DNA of 64,000 nt from assembly GCA_946811695.1 (NCBI GenBank), contig OX328124.1, forward strand, positions 28,291,448 to 28,355,447, given 5' to 3'. The position numbers were made by a program, and so were the translations under genes. Origin of the DNA: Gonocerus acuteangulatus. Taxonomy: Eukaryota > Arthropoda > Insecta > Hemiptera > Coreidae. The notes beneath the pieces were generated by a model, which saw nothing but the letters and a program-made list of their open reading frames with translations, did not search any database and had not been told where the DNA came from. Shown here in pieces: positions 53,712 through 61,071 of this stretch; the first letter of the stretch is position 1, and the number at the start of each line of letters is the position of its first letter.

Positions 53712-54519
53712 TAAAGAAATGAAAATATGTGGCACTTCCTGACGTCTCAAACAAGTTGCAGTGTCCTGCTCACAAGCAGTTAATCGCGGATTAAAAAAAA
53801 AGTTGGGATTGCACACTATGGTGCGTTAGTGTTATATAGGACCTATTTACTCAGCATGCTTTCAATATTTCTAATGTGTGCGAAATTTAAAATAAAGTAA
53901 CTTCAGATGGGCTAACTGCCCTCGGGCCACAGATTCTGTACAATTAATATAGCTGTACAAGTTTGGAGAAATAAGAAATTCCATATTAGGAGGGATGTAG
54001 AAGCCCCTATTTCTCTGAAGCTGTCATTTAGTGATTGTTTTCCTCACTCATCACAACTGAAAGAGATGGGCAAAATCGTTCTTTTTTTAGAAACAATTCT
54101 TTTTGGGATAGTTCCATAAGAAGAACTATCCCATTTTAATGGGAGCAACTCAGTCAGAGAAAAAGGTACTTGAAGTTTTAAAAACGTTGGTTTCATTCCA
54201 TTAAAGCTTTCTAAATGAGACCAGACAAACATTATATGTAACACAAAGTAATATGACACAGTTCCTGTGAATCAACGTTTATTTATATTGTTTGTTTTAA
54301 ATAGGTCAATCTGCACAAAGTGCAACTGCTGCAGGATGCGAAGCGATGACAAAAAGAGTTGGTAAAACTGCAGGTGCTATAACCGTCAGTAATAAGGGAG
54401 ATGTTGGTATTTCATTTACATCTAGGCGAATGGCTTGGGCTTATCAACTAGACGATGAAATTCATTATGGAATTGAACCAGGGCAGCATCTTATAGAGAA
54501 GATTTCAACTACTCTTTAA
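40827..54519 (+). CDS. ASRGL1-like: Isoaspartyl peptidase/L-asparaginase-like gene, copy B (complete, 319 aa)
   Basis: Coding exons: 40827-41022, 42760-42837, 45106-45334, 47153-47283, 52188-52298, 54305-54519; all introns GT-AG and in phase, 960 bases including TAA. The protein is a plant-type Ntn-hydrolase that hydrolyses beta-aspartyl dipeptides and L-asparagine in the cytosol after autocleavage. It starts [19 protein letters not shown], the family's first strand. Thr176 (GVGTVGC) is the expected nucleophile; Thr194, Arg204, Asp207 and Thr227 line up with human ASRGL1 Thr186, Arg196, Asp199 and Thr219 at a constant offset of 8. Length is close to the human enzyme (308). The frame is open further upstream to an ATG at 40740 with a hydrophobic stretch, but an acceptor at 40799 makes the 40827 start better. 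Introns 2-5 have collected many mobile elements. Confidence 0.92.
41650..42470 (-). mobile_element. Truncated Helitron in intron 1
   Basis: The minus-strand 3' end (hairpin CCGTGACGAAGCACGG, then GTATTCAGCTAG) is intact at 41650-41680 and 'gccatcatagttgaaattaacc' matches the other copies. The TCTACTATATA 5' end is missing; similarity stops near 'ctgcctggctctc' (42465). A GGGCGTATATA-type MITE (41775-42027) is nested inside. Confidence 0.78.
41775..42027. mobile_element. GGGCATATATA MITE nested in the Helitron
   Basis: It opens CCATAGGCATATATAAGGGG and closes CCTATATATGCCCATG, with 'ggggttgcatcccccc' and 'gccccccctccccgaaattattt' inside the ends. It is the reverse orientation of 26086-26332. 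Confidence 0.75.
42760..42837 (+). CDS. ASRGL1-like: Asparaginase copy B, exon 2
   Basis: 78 bases after 'tttttgtttcag', encoding [20 protein letters not shown] and GKNMDAG. The family consensus here is NAGxGSxLNxxGxxEMDA, so the segment is recognisable with a Glu for the usual Asp (MEA for MDA). Confidence 0.9.
42874..43378 (-). mobile_element. Degenerate mariner element in intron 2
   Basis: The ends are inverted repeats: AGGGGTACCCAAAAGTAATC (42874) and its complement ending ACCCCT (43378). Reading frames on the minus strand give fragments of a mariner transposase: [19 protein letters not shown] and, in another frame, [13 protein letters not shown], both known landmark regions. Stops, frameshifts and a large internal deletion make it non-functional. 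Confidence 0.82.
43389..43585 (-). mobile_element. SINE-1, tRNA-derived, in intron 2
   Basis: Same structure as 13991-14189 with a 37-base T run (antisense A tail) and GGTTCGATCCC B-box. It is flanked by perfect 10-bp direct repeats TATATAAATT (43381-43390 and 43586-43595). Confidence 0.88.
43596..44485. other. Intron 2 sequence before the duplication boundary
   Basis: Non-coding. 44100-44290 matches 48910-49140 ('cccccacccccttgctctgtt-gattgctt', 'cactttaatttactaaattatgta', 'aataaata'), the interior of the CAGGGTGTCTACT element, so an old copy of that element straddles the duplication edge. Confidence 0.6.
45106..45334 (+). CDS. ASRGL1-like: Asparaginase copy B, exon 3
   Basis: 229 bases, same phase as copy A exon 3. 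It encodes [20 protein letters not shown] and the linker up to the autocleavage region ([14 protein letters not shown]). Confidence 0.9.
45390..45685. mobile_element. Penelope-like fragment with 15-bp target duplication in intron 3
   Basis: Flanked by perfect 15-bp repeats TCATTTTTATTTATT (45375-45389, 45686-45700). The first part ('aatcagggattagttggga...tctgtattaaggacgtttcg') is the reverse complement of 45607-45655, and a unique tail ('gcttatcacctcgacggctaac') closes the insert. The same plan (inverted head, unique tail) is seen in 59387-59982. Absent from copy A. Confidence 0.75.
45462..45495 (-). ncRNA. Variant hammerhead-like motif
   Basis: On the minus strand: CTGAAGA, AGGC...GCC stem, GAAAC, GTC. 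The usual CTGATGA is CTGAAGA; that position (N7) is variable in hammerheads, so the core may still be intact. The stem is imperfect (GGCGTCC...TGCAGCC). Confidence 0.45.
45701..47152. other. Intron 3 remainder, copy B
   Basis: Non-coding; a 48-base T run at 46082-46129, the Helitron empty site at about 46379-46382, and a SINE-2 tail fragment at 46798-46862. Otherwise matches 2200-4690 of copy A. Confidence 0.6.
47153..47283 (+). CDS. ASRGL1-like: Asparaginase copy B, exon 4 (nucleophile exon)
   Basis: 131 bases. It contains Thr176 in [19 protein letters not shown], then [20 protein letters not shown]. These residues form the catalytic and sodium-loop region in the family. Confidence 0.9.
47417..47596 (+). 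mobile_element. SINE-1, tRNA-derived, in intron 4
   Basis: GGGGTCTCCCGTGGTCTAGTG head, GGTTCGATCCCC B-box, hairpin-forming body (AGGAATTTTCTC...GGGAAAATTCCT) and a 45-base A tail. It is slightly shortened before the tail compared with 55371-55561. Confidence 0.85.
47597..48755. other. Intron 4 sequence absent from copy A, with SINE-2 copy
   Basis: No gene. A minus-oriented SINE-2 lies at about 48277-48450 ('gggggttatctactggtcaccacccttttctagccaggatagggttgatgc'), ending near a second tRNA-like head fragment ('gatggctgtgagtgttaaggtg'). Confidence 0.55.
48756..49253. mobile_element. DNA element with CAGGGTGTCTACT termini and TGAAT target duplication
   Basis: 13-bp perfect inverted ends CAGGGTGTCTACT/AGTAGACACCCTG, subterminal 'catgaaaaagtcacgaaa' and 'gtcatgaaaaagtcatgaaa', and TGAAT on both sides (48751-48755, 49254-49258). 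It is 498 bp with no coding potential, so non-autonomous. Superfamily not assigned. Confidence 0.85.
49430..49987 (-). pseudogene. Transposon-associated protein remnant ('[11 protein letters not shown]...LDFFP')
   Basis: An open frame of 124 codons (49987-49613) reads [20 protein letters not shown], then [34 protein letters not shown]. Beyond it the family continues in broken frames (a 'MEKR...ADYCW'-like part down to about 49430). I recognise it as a protein family repeated many times in invertebrate genomes, probably carried by a transposon; I cannot assign the class. Copy A keeps only the last few codons' worth (4860-4925). Confidence 0.6.
50080..50305 (-). repeat. 62-base T run with SINE-1 tail and SINE-2 hairpin fragment
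   Basis: Counterpart of 5005-5216: T run 50080-50141, 'ggtgcatcgacatcggggcc', then ACCACCCTTTTATAATGCC facing GTTAGCATTATAAAAGGGTGGC. Confidence 0.7.
50445..52020 (+). mobile_element. GCGCGG-family element, 1.6 kb, in intron 4 of copy B
   Basis: It runs from TCCGATTCGCAGGAACTGCG to 'ggaggaaccgcgct' followed by an A run. It contains two near-identical internal segments (about 50820-51010 and 51165-51370) and a (TA)n tract. It is absent from copy A, where 'gtatatttatcttcagcg' is uninterrupted (5296-5313). GTATATTT occurs on both sides (50391-50398, 52035-52042), suggesting a duplication of at least 8 bp, though ~45 bases between the left repeat and the element are unexplained. Confidence 0.72.
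52188..52298 (+). CDS. ASRGL1-like: Asparaginase copy B, exon 5
   Basis: 111 bases, protein identical to copy A exon 5; contains STTGHGE with Thr227. Confidence 0.9.
52624..53440. mobile_element. Foldback element starting TACAGGGTGTCCCG in intron 5
   Basis: From 52624 it is 'tacagggtgtcccgaatttaaatgg'. About 52900-53060 is an inverted copy of about 53270-53420 ('gagtgcctaat' against 'attaggcactc', 'gggtcattt' against 'aaatgaccc'). The right terminus is lost in this copy but is seen in copy A as GACACCCTGTA. Confidence 0.6.
53441..54304. other. Intron 5 remainder, copy B
   Basis: Contains a stretch absent from copy A (about 53430-53665) ending in 'gtggacacatatactgggagaccc', a (TA)n tract (53669-53708), then ~590 bases almost identical to 7272-7901. 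Confidence 0.6.
54305..54519 (+). CDS. ASRGL1-like: Asparaginase copy B, exon 6 (terminal)
   Basis: 215 bases with TAA at 54517-54519. It encodes [16 protein letters not shown] and the C-terminal [12 protein letters not shown]; identical protein to copy A. Confidence 0.9.
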
Positions 54520-54573
54520 TATGTAGCTTTTAAAAATATAAGGAAGACTGATTTTATTGTTTTTTGAAGGAAA

Positions 54574-54579
54574 AATAAA
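54574..54579 (+). terminator. Polyadenylation signal AATAAA, asparaginase copy B
   Basis: 55 bases past the stop, in the same context as 8171-8176. Confidence 0.75.
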
Positions 54580-54607
54580 ATATTTGGGGGAAAAAACCGT
54601 TTTTTCT

Positions 54608-54730
54608 TATGTTTTTTTTTTAATGGTTCCTCCCTCCCTCCATGGAGAGGAAACCCCAATCATAAGGTTGACCTCATGATCCAATCTGGAAATGCCGACT
54701 AGTAAATTTCACATCTCTGAAAAAAGAGAT
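54608..54730 (-). mobile_element. GCGCGG-family element end downstream of asparaginase copy B
   Basis: Counterpart of 8212-8340: 'atggttcctccctccctccatggagaggaaaccccaatcataagg'. Followed by long TG/TA tracts (54773-54834, 54966-55002). Confidence 0.68.
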
Positions 54731-54769
54731 TATCAAAGTATTCGTAATCTAAACCCATAGGTTCAAATT

Positions 54770-54837
<68 letters not shown>

Positions 54838-54960
54838 AGAGATATCTCAACTATCATCAAGAAATATCTTACTACTTCTTAGTAATATAAAATGCTAACT
54901 TGACAAAAATTTCCTCAATCTAAAATCAAGAAGGCGTCTCCACCGCGTTAGATCAGATCT

Positions 54961-55005
<45 letters not shown>

Positions 55006-55370
55006 CAGTTTTGCTACATATACTCCTGCTAGCAGGTCTAGATTGTTGGTGCTTTAAAGAAATTTTGAAGATGTTTTAAAGAAGTTTAATAAAATCAAGA
55101 GGAGTTTATTTGGATCTCTGACAACCTTTGAGCTACACCTGTGGATGTAAGGTAATTATGTCCCATAGTTTACATTTTATTGCCATAGGATGCCGGATTA
55201 GAGGAAGATTACTTTATATGAAACTAGTTTCATCTGGCCTTAGTTGATGGTCAAGAGTGTCCATAATGGGTTCTATGAGAGATGAAAGAGTACACTAAAT
55301 TCAGGTTTTATGAAGTAACTGCTACAGTAAAGCTATGCTTGAACAAGAAATTCTGATATCATGGGGCTGG

Positions 55371-55561
55371 GGGGTCTCCTGTGGTCTAGTGGCTAGTGCA
55401 CTAGATTCATAAGCGGGAGATGGTGGGTTCGAGCCTCACCGACGGCAGGAATTTTCTCATCTCAGGGCTCACTGAGAAAATTCCTGGCTGCACCCTGGGC
55501 GTCGGCGCTAATGGCCAAGAATTGTCGATGCGCCGCAAAAAAAAACAAAACAAAAAAAAAA
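55371..55561 (+). mobile_element. SINE-1, tRNA-derived, near full length
   Basis: Best-preserved plus-strand copy: A-box TGGTCTAGTGGCTAG (55383), B-box GGTTCGAGCC (55426-55435), a body that folds on itself (AGGAATTTTCTC/GAGAAAATTCCT), 'gtcggcgctaatggcc', 'tcgatgcgccg' and an A-rich tail. Confidence 0.88.
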
Positions 55562-55747
55562 CAGGGGGCTAGGAGCATTTGGGGGTATGGAATACTAACA
55601 ATATAGAACTTGGAATAGTTAGCCAACTAAAACTTATTTCTGAACTAAGTGATCTTATTTAATTTATTTTCTAAGTTTTTAAGACATATTTTAACTGCTT
55701 AAATTAAAATTTAGGGGGGGGGGCTGCAGCCCTATATATACGCCCGT
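55562..55747. mobile_element. GGGCGTATATA MITE, left end lost
   Basis: 'gggggtatggaatactaacaat' to 'ggggggctgcagccctatatatacgcccgtg'. It is sandwiched between a SINE-1 and a SINE-3. Confidence 0.68.
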
Positions 55748-55749
55748 GT

Positions 55750-56000
55750 GTGCAGTAGAGCTCACGACTCAAGCTCTGGAGGACTTGAGTTCGAATCTCG
55801 TAAGCGCATTGAAATATTTTATCTTCGAGGGTCAGAGTCAGGATCTCACACTGTCTCTAGGACCCTGGATTTAATTGTTACAAACAAAGGGGGAAACAAG
55901 CAGCTAGAGCATACTGCTGATGACACTATCTCCCTAGGGTGTTGCATTGTCAAAAATCAGATACCTCTACTGTATCTGCCTCTCTGAAGCCTTCTGGCCT
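55750..56000 (+). mobile_element. SINE-3, tRNA-derived
   Basis: tRNA-like head GCAGTAGAGCTCACGACTC with B-box GAGTTCGAATCTC, then 'gatgacactatctcc' and 'aaaatcagatacctctactgtatctgcc', matching 5944-6292 on the opposite strand. Confidence 0.62.
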
Positions 56001-56740
56001 GTTAAAATGTTACTAGTGTCATTTTTTAAATACAATAATTAACTGGTGCCAATGACCTTGGCAGTCGGAGCACCTATAATTAAAAAAAACAAAAAAAAAA
56101 AAAATACATTGTTGTACGTTCAAAATAATAAATAAATAACTGTTGGGAAGTAAATTGGTGAAATTTAACACAGTCAATCTTGAGAATAAGTCTATATTTC
56201 TATAACAAATTCAGCTGGGACAAAAACACATCGGCCATCTTGACATACAACACATAAGCAGACTTCTGCATGCCATCAATATTAAATACTGCAATATTAG
56301 TTCTTATAATTACATATAATAATTACAAGATTATTAAAGTATAATTATATATAAAACATAAATTTGATTTATATTTTTAACAATAACTAAGTGATTATTT
56401 TTGTTTTCTCTTGTTTTACGACAATTTTACAGTAAGGACACTGTAAAGGATCTTTATGTTCTCAAGTTTTCATTGTTTCCTAGATTTAAAAAAAATTAAA
56501 TCAAGGTAGTCTAGTTGGAAATTATTAGTATCATTATAAGAAATTTTGGAAAATATAAATTCAAATTTACTTTTTGACCCTTCATTAGAATATCATATTG
56601 GCAAGATTAAATTTTTAGTGTTAGGAAGCCCTGTAGCTGCGTGTTAAGGCGTAAGCACTTTTTAGTAAACTGTAAACAACCTAGGATGCAAATAATGTAA
56701 TTTAAACTTTAAATATAATTATTTTTATATTATTGTCAAT
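56001..56740. other. Intergenic, matches 9005-9740 of copy A
   Basis: No gene is recognised. 'gtagctgcgtgttaaggcgtaagcac' (56630) is a remnant tRNA-like head of the SINE-2 type. Confidence 0.55.
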
Positions 56741-56744
56741 TCTG

Positions 56745-56806
<62 letters not shown>

Positions 56807-56809
<3 letters not shown>

Positions 56810-57550
56810 AATGATATATTACATTCTCAAAAATATTTTTAAATTCAAATAACCATCGATATTTTGAAAAGCCCGCGCAAATCACAAACCATATATACAA
56901 GTAACATCGTATTATATACGATCAAAATTAACAATATTTTTGGACAATACTGATGTACAATATGCACATATTAAATGTACATTCAGATAACAATAAATTA
57001 ATTATTTGAAGTTGCAAAAATATAATTTTTACTTTCATATATAAACCAACAAAATGCGGAAGTTAGGAAACAAGGATGCCAAGCTTTCCTCTAGCAAAGC
57101 GTCAGTTGATTTTCAGCGTTGGTCGCGTGCGGAGCTTGAGTCCATTAATTACTGAAGCGCAGTGTATTGAAGCCTTATTGGAAGCAAATTAATTTGGAGG
57201 CACGAGATCTGGCAATAAAGCGTGTCGCTTTGAGGAAGAAATTGCTGAAGCGCAGTGTATTGAGGCTTTGTTGGAAGCGGATTGATTTAGAGGTAAAAAT
57301 TGTTTTTTTTTGTAGTTGTTGATTCTTTTATTATTATTTTTATGTATTTTAATATTGTTTTGTATTTCGGAATTGTCTAAGAATCAATATTATATTCTTC
57401 ATTCACTCGGAACTTCTATCCCTGAGATTAAGTTAAATGAATATAATAAAACTTAATCAAGTAATTAAAATCTTTTTATAAAAAATAAATCATAACATTT
57501 AATGGCGACCCAACGTGGCGCAATCATTTTATAAAAAATTAATCTTAACA
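56807..57550 (+). mobile_element. LTR retrotransposon remnant in a (TA)n tract
   Basis: 56807-57497 begins TGTAATG and ends TAACA. 'aatggcgacccaacgtggcg' (57501-57520) follows, a primer-binding-like leader. Then 'ttttataaaaaattaatcttaaca' (57527-57550) repeats the last bases of the first LTR. This looks like an LTR plus leader with almost all of the element deleted. An internal duplication (57152-57196, 57246-57292, 'gaagcgcagtgtattga-gc') lies inside the LTR. Copy A has an unbroken TA tract here. Confidence 0.6.
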
Positions 57551-57595
57551 ATATATATATATATATATACATAATTTGCAGCAAAACTACAAACA

Positions 57596-57597
<2 letters not shown>

Positions 57598-57626
<29 letters not shown>
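57598..57626. repeat. A29 homopolymer
   Basis: Replaces the short 'cacacacacaaaaaa' seen at 12151-12166 in copy A. Confidence 0.85.
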
Positions 57627-57629
<3 letters not shown>

Positions 57630-57754
57630 GGTTTTCTGATCACCTTTCCACAGTCCAGGTCAAAAAATACACTATAATTTTTCATTGGAATACAGAAAAT
57701 CAAAAACAAAAGGCTGAATATTTATTGATATAGTATTTATTTATTTAAATTTTA

Positions 57755-57949
57755 ATGTCCATTATTATTAACTACGAATTTTAGGACGGGTTATCTATAG
57801 GTTACCACCATTTTCTAGCCAGGATAGGGCTGATGCCTTTTCTTTTTTCTAAAGAAAAGCCACCGCCCCGTAGTGGGAATCGAACCCACGACTTTTGCCA
57901 CGGAGTGTTAAGTGCTCACGCCTTAACACTTTCGGCCACCAGGCCTCCT
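57755..57949 (-). mobile_element. SINE-2, tRNA-derived, copy B
   Basis: Counterpart of 12300-12494, with a slightly better B-box (GGTTCGATTCCC on the minus strand). Confidence 0.75.
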
Positions 57950-59299
57950 ATTGATATGATAGAAAATAGAAAAGCAGTACATACATAAAAATATAATATT
58001 ATATTACATTATTATAAAATATTATTATTAACTATACAATTTACTACATATAAATATTATATCTAAGAGTTTCTAATATTTTTTGTGTTTCTAATATAAT
58101 TTGTATTTCAGCCATTGTGTGGAGTGTAAGTAGGATGAGTTGAAAGGAATTAGTATTTATTTGTGAATAAAAGGTAAAATGAGGCAACTAACATAAGCTT
58201 TTGTAATAACATATAATTAAAGGGATAGCATATATTTGAATATTTTAGTATTGATTCTCGTATCCTTATGAACATCTACTCAAAATACTATTCAGTTTTC
58301 TGATTATGAGATTGTCCTAGATACTATTGTATATGGATAAGTTCATCCATTTTGTAAACAAATGACATTGATCTGTTGCAGAGTTGGGCAAAAATTAATT
58401 GCAGAGACGATTTACAATTAACAATTACAACTTTAATTTCATCAACTCGCAATTAGGGTTAAAAATTCAATTGTAATTGCGAACTCCTTTGATTAACAAC
58501 TGATTAATTGTTATTGCGGATTCTGGCAATTAACAATTGATTAATTTTGATTGTGAAATCCACAATTACTATTAATCAATTGTTGTTTGATCCAGATTAA
58601 GATGGGGTCAGAGTGGACGGAAAGTGTGCCAATGAGCCAGATAAAACCGGAGTGACCCAGTATGGACCAGAAGTGAGCCATAGTGGTCCAAAAAGGGGTC
58701 AGAAAGTCCCTGGAAGTTGCCAAGAGCTGACTGAAATGCAAGGCCCCTGCCAAAAACATTTTGCCTATGAAAGTTATGGTATCATAGTATTGGGCCACGT
58801 TTGAGGCTCATAATACCTTGTCAAGTACCTAATAATACCCTCTCACTTATTTGTGCAATTCCAACTTGGCCAGCTTTCGTTAACTTACATATGGGTGTGA
58901 CCGCTTAAACTTACATAATGTTCATACAAACCTGATTGTTTTAAGTCTTCAAAGAATTTATAATAATCCTGAATAGTTACCCTAAGGGCCTGAAGCTTTA
59001 AATAGTGGCCATCATTTAACGAAAAATGGCTAAATTGGAATTGCACAAATAAGTGAGAAGGTATTATTAGGTTCTTGACAAGGTATTAAGAGCCTAAAAC
59101 TTGGCCCGATACTATGATATCATAACTTTCATAGGCAAACTGTTTTTGGCCTGGAACTTGGCCTCTTTTTTCGATGTTAGTTTTTTGGGGGAATGAATTA
59201 ACAGCCATTATTCTACTGTGGCAAATTACTTCTAAACTATTAGTTGTATAATATTATTATATTTACATAATAATAACAAAAAAACTGTGAATAAATTTA
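57950..59299. other. Intergenic, single-unit version of copy A 12495-14440
   Basis: Holds one copy of the ~385-bp unit and the empty site for the copy A SINE (GGTATTATTAG at about 59060). No gene recognised. Confidence 0.6.
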
Positions 59300-59386
59300 A
59301 TTAGCTTTACAATAGGTTTGCCATATCATTTTGTTACTTATTTTATCCTGATGTACGCCTTTCCATGTAAATACAAAACTCCTTTA
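59300..59386 (-). pseudogene. 3' end remnant of a secreted RRRVFTW-repeat gene, copy B
   Basis: The minus strand reads SFVFTWKGVHQDKISNK then MIWQTYCKAN, the counterpart of 14441-14525. Interrupted on its upstream side by the insertion at 59387. Confidence 0.7.
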
Positions 59387-59408
59387 ATCATAAAAATGGT
59401 TTTATTGT

Positions 59409-59447
59409 GCCGACGTTTCGGCTTGAACTTCAAGCCTTCATCAGGTC
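59409..59447 (-). ncRNA. Hammerhead-like motif, inverted copy
   Basis: CTGATGA, GGCTTGA-AGT-TCAAGCC stem and GAAACGTCGGC are intact on the minus strand; stem I is weakened because ACC replaces GCC before the core. Confidence 0.55.
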
Positions 59448-59491
59448 TGTAAAAAACAAGTAGGACGGATGTAATACTGAAATATACACAC

Positions 59492-59562
<71 letters not shown>

Positions 59563-59744
59563 CATATTGTTATTCTTATATCTAATCTAATATGTAATCT
59601 GTTATTCTTATATCGGTTTTCCTAATAATCCAAACACTTCTAGAGCACATTGTTCTTCTATATATTATGTTCTAGTATTTTATGTTTTTGTCTTTTTCCA
59701 TATATGTATGTATATATATATATGTATGTGTATTTGTGTATGTA

Positions 59745-59795
<51 letters not shown>

Positions 59796-59835
59796 GTATA
59801 TTTCAGTATTACATCCGTCCTACTTGTTTTTTACA

Positions 59836-59874
59836 GCCCTGATGAAGGCTTGAAGTTCAAGCCGGAACGTCGGC
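59836..59874 (+). ncRNA. Hammerhead-like motif, core-mutated copy
   Basis: GCC-CTGATGA and the stem are intact, but the conserved GAAAC is GGAAC, which should abolish self-cleavage. Confidence 0.55.
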
Positions 59875-59994
59875 ACAATAAAACCATTTTTATGATAAAA
59901 TGTAGTTTTATTAAGTAGCAGTGATCGAACGCCGACAATCCCTACCTTGCATCATCTACGGTCAACGATCTCCTCTCAACAAAAAACTCCTTTA

Positions 59995-60480
59995 ACTGTC
60001 CTTTTGATATGCATCGACTGTTTTTTTTTTAAATGACATATCTTCATGTAGTGGATTTCTTACATGCTGGTTGTATACTTTTGAGCCAAGAAGTGAGATG
60101 TTCCTGATGCAAAATATGCTTGGAAAATGACCGTCGATGACTTTCTAGATAAGTTACAATGAGTCAGGTATAATTCTGATTTAGATAGCTAGTTACTGAT
60201 TTTAAGATTTATTTAAATTTTAACGTCCACTTAACACAGATTTGTTGGATGGGTTATCTAAATGTTACCACACTTTTCTAGCCAGGATAGGGCTGACACT
60301 TATTCTTTTTTTGAAAAAATAAAGCTATCGCCCCTAGGGGCAATCAAACGCATGAAGGTAACACTTTTGACCACCAGTCATCCTGATTTTATGAAAAATG
60401 TAAAAAATAAAGACATCAAATGAACATCCCCCCCCCCAAAAAAAGTTGTAGACTATTATAATGTATGAACCATCTCTTAA
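59995..60480. other. Spacer with diverged SINE-2, copy B
   Basis: Counterpart of 14526-15025. A SINE-2 fragment lies at 60222-60390 and a C8 run at 60429. Confidence 0.6.
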
Positions 60481-60486
60481 AAGTCT

Positions 60487-60861
60487 GACTCACAGGAAAT
60501 GCGTCACCTTAGTACGGTTCCTTTCATATCTCTAGTGTCATTTGGAAAGCTAGAGACAGTTATTATTTTGGTTAGACCTTTCGTGAATTTCACGACGTGA
60601 AATACTTTTATGGCCCCAGATACGTGCCATTTACTGGGGTATGCTTATCAGGAAAAATAAACCTTCACAAGCATATGAACACAAAAACGTGAGCTTTAAG
60701 ACTTTTTTTCATGCAAATTTTGCCCCAAAAACCATATTCGGTTAGTTGAATTCTGCTGATTAACGAACTTGATTAGTCTTTCAAGTTAGACGAAAGATTT
60801 TTGTACCGAATTTCATCAAAATCGGGCCGTTTTTGAGCCTGTGTGAGAGCAAACAGGCAAA

Positions 60862-60918
<57 letters not shown>

Positions 60919-61062
60919 ATATATATATATTCAAATTTGAATCCCCCTTATATTCGAGATCTTTTGAGAAAATTTTCCAGTCGGCACTTCTGGATTGTGT
61001 CATGAGATCAACCTCATAAGTGAGGTTCCTCCCTATGGAGGGAGGGAGAAACCGCGCTAAAA
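60487..61062 (+). mobile_element. GCGCGG-family short copy abutting the secreted-protein gene, copy B
   Basis: Starts TCTGACTCACAGG after AAAAG and ends 'gagaaaccgcgctaaaa'. Its end is about 9 bases past the stop codon at 61072, as in copy A. Internal (TA)n at 60865-60930. Confidence 0.74.
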
Positions 61063-61071
61063 TGAAGTAAT

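Larger units (their letters stand above)
59387..59982. mobile_element. Penelope-like fragment with inverted head and 12-bp target duplication
   Basis: Flanked by perfect 12-bp repeats AAAACTCCTTTA (59375-59386, 59983-59994); copy A has one uninterrupted AAAACTCCTTTA at about 14517-14528. The first ~110 bases are the reverse complement of about 59795-59896, with TA/TG-rich sequence between, and a unique tail ('gacaatccctaccttgcatcatc...ctcctctcaacaa') also found at 33470-33520. Confidence 0.8.

Noticed and set aside
55371..55445. Functional tRNA gene
   Set aside because: A and B boxes are present, but the acceptor stem does not pair and the sequence continues into a SINE body and A tail. The same holds for 37734-37800 and the other heads.
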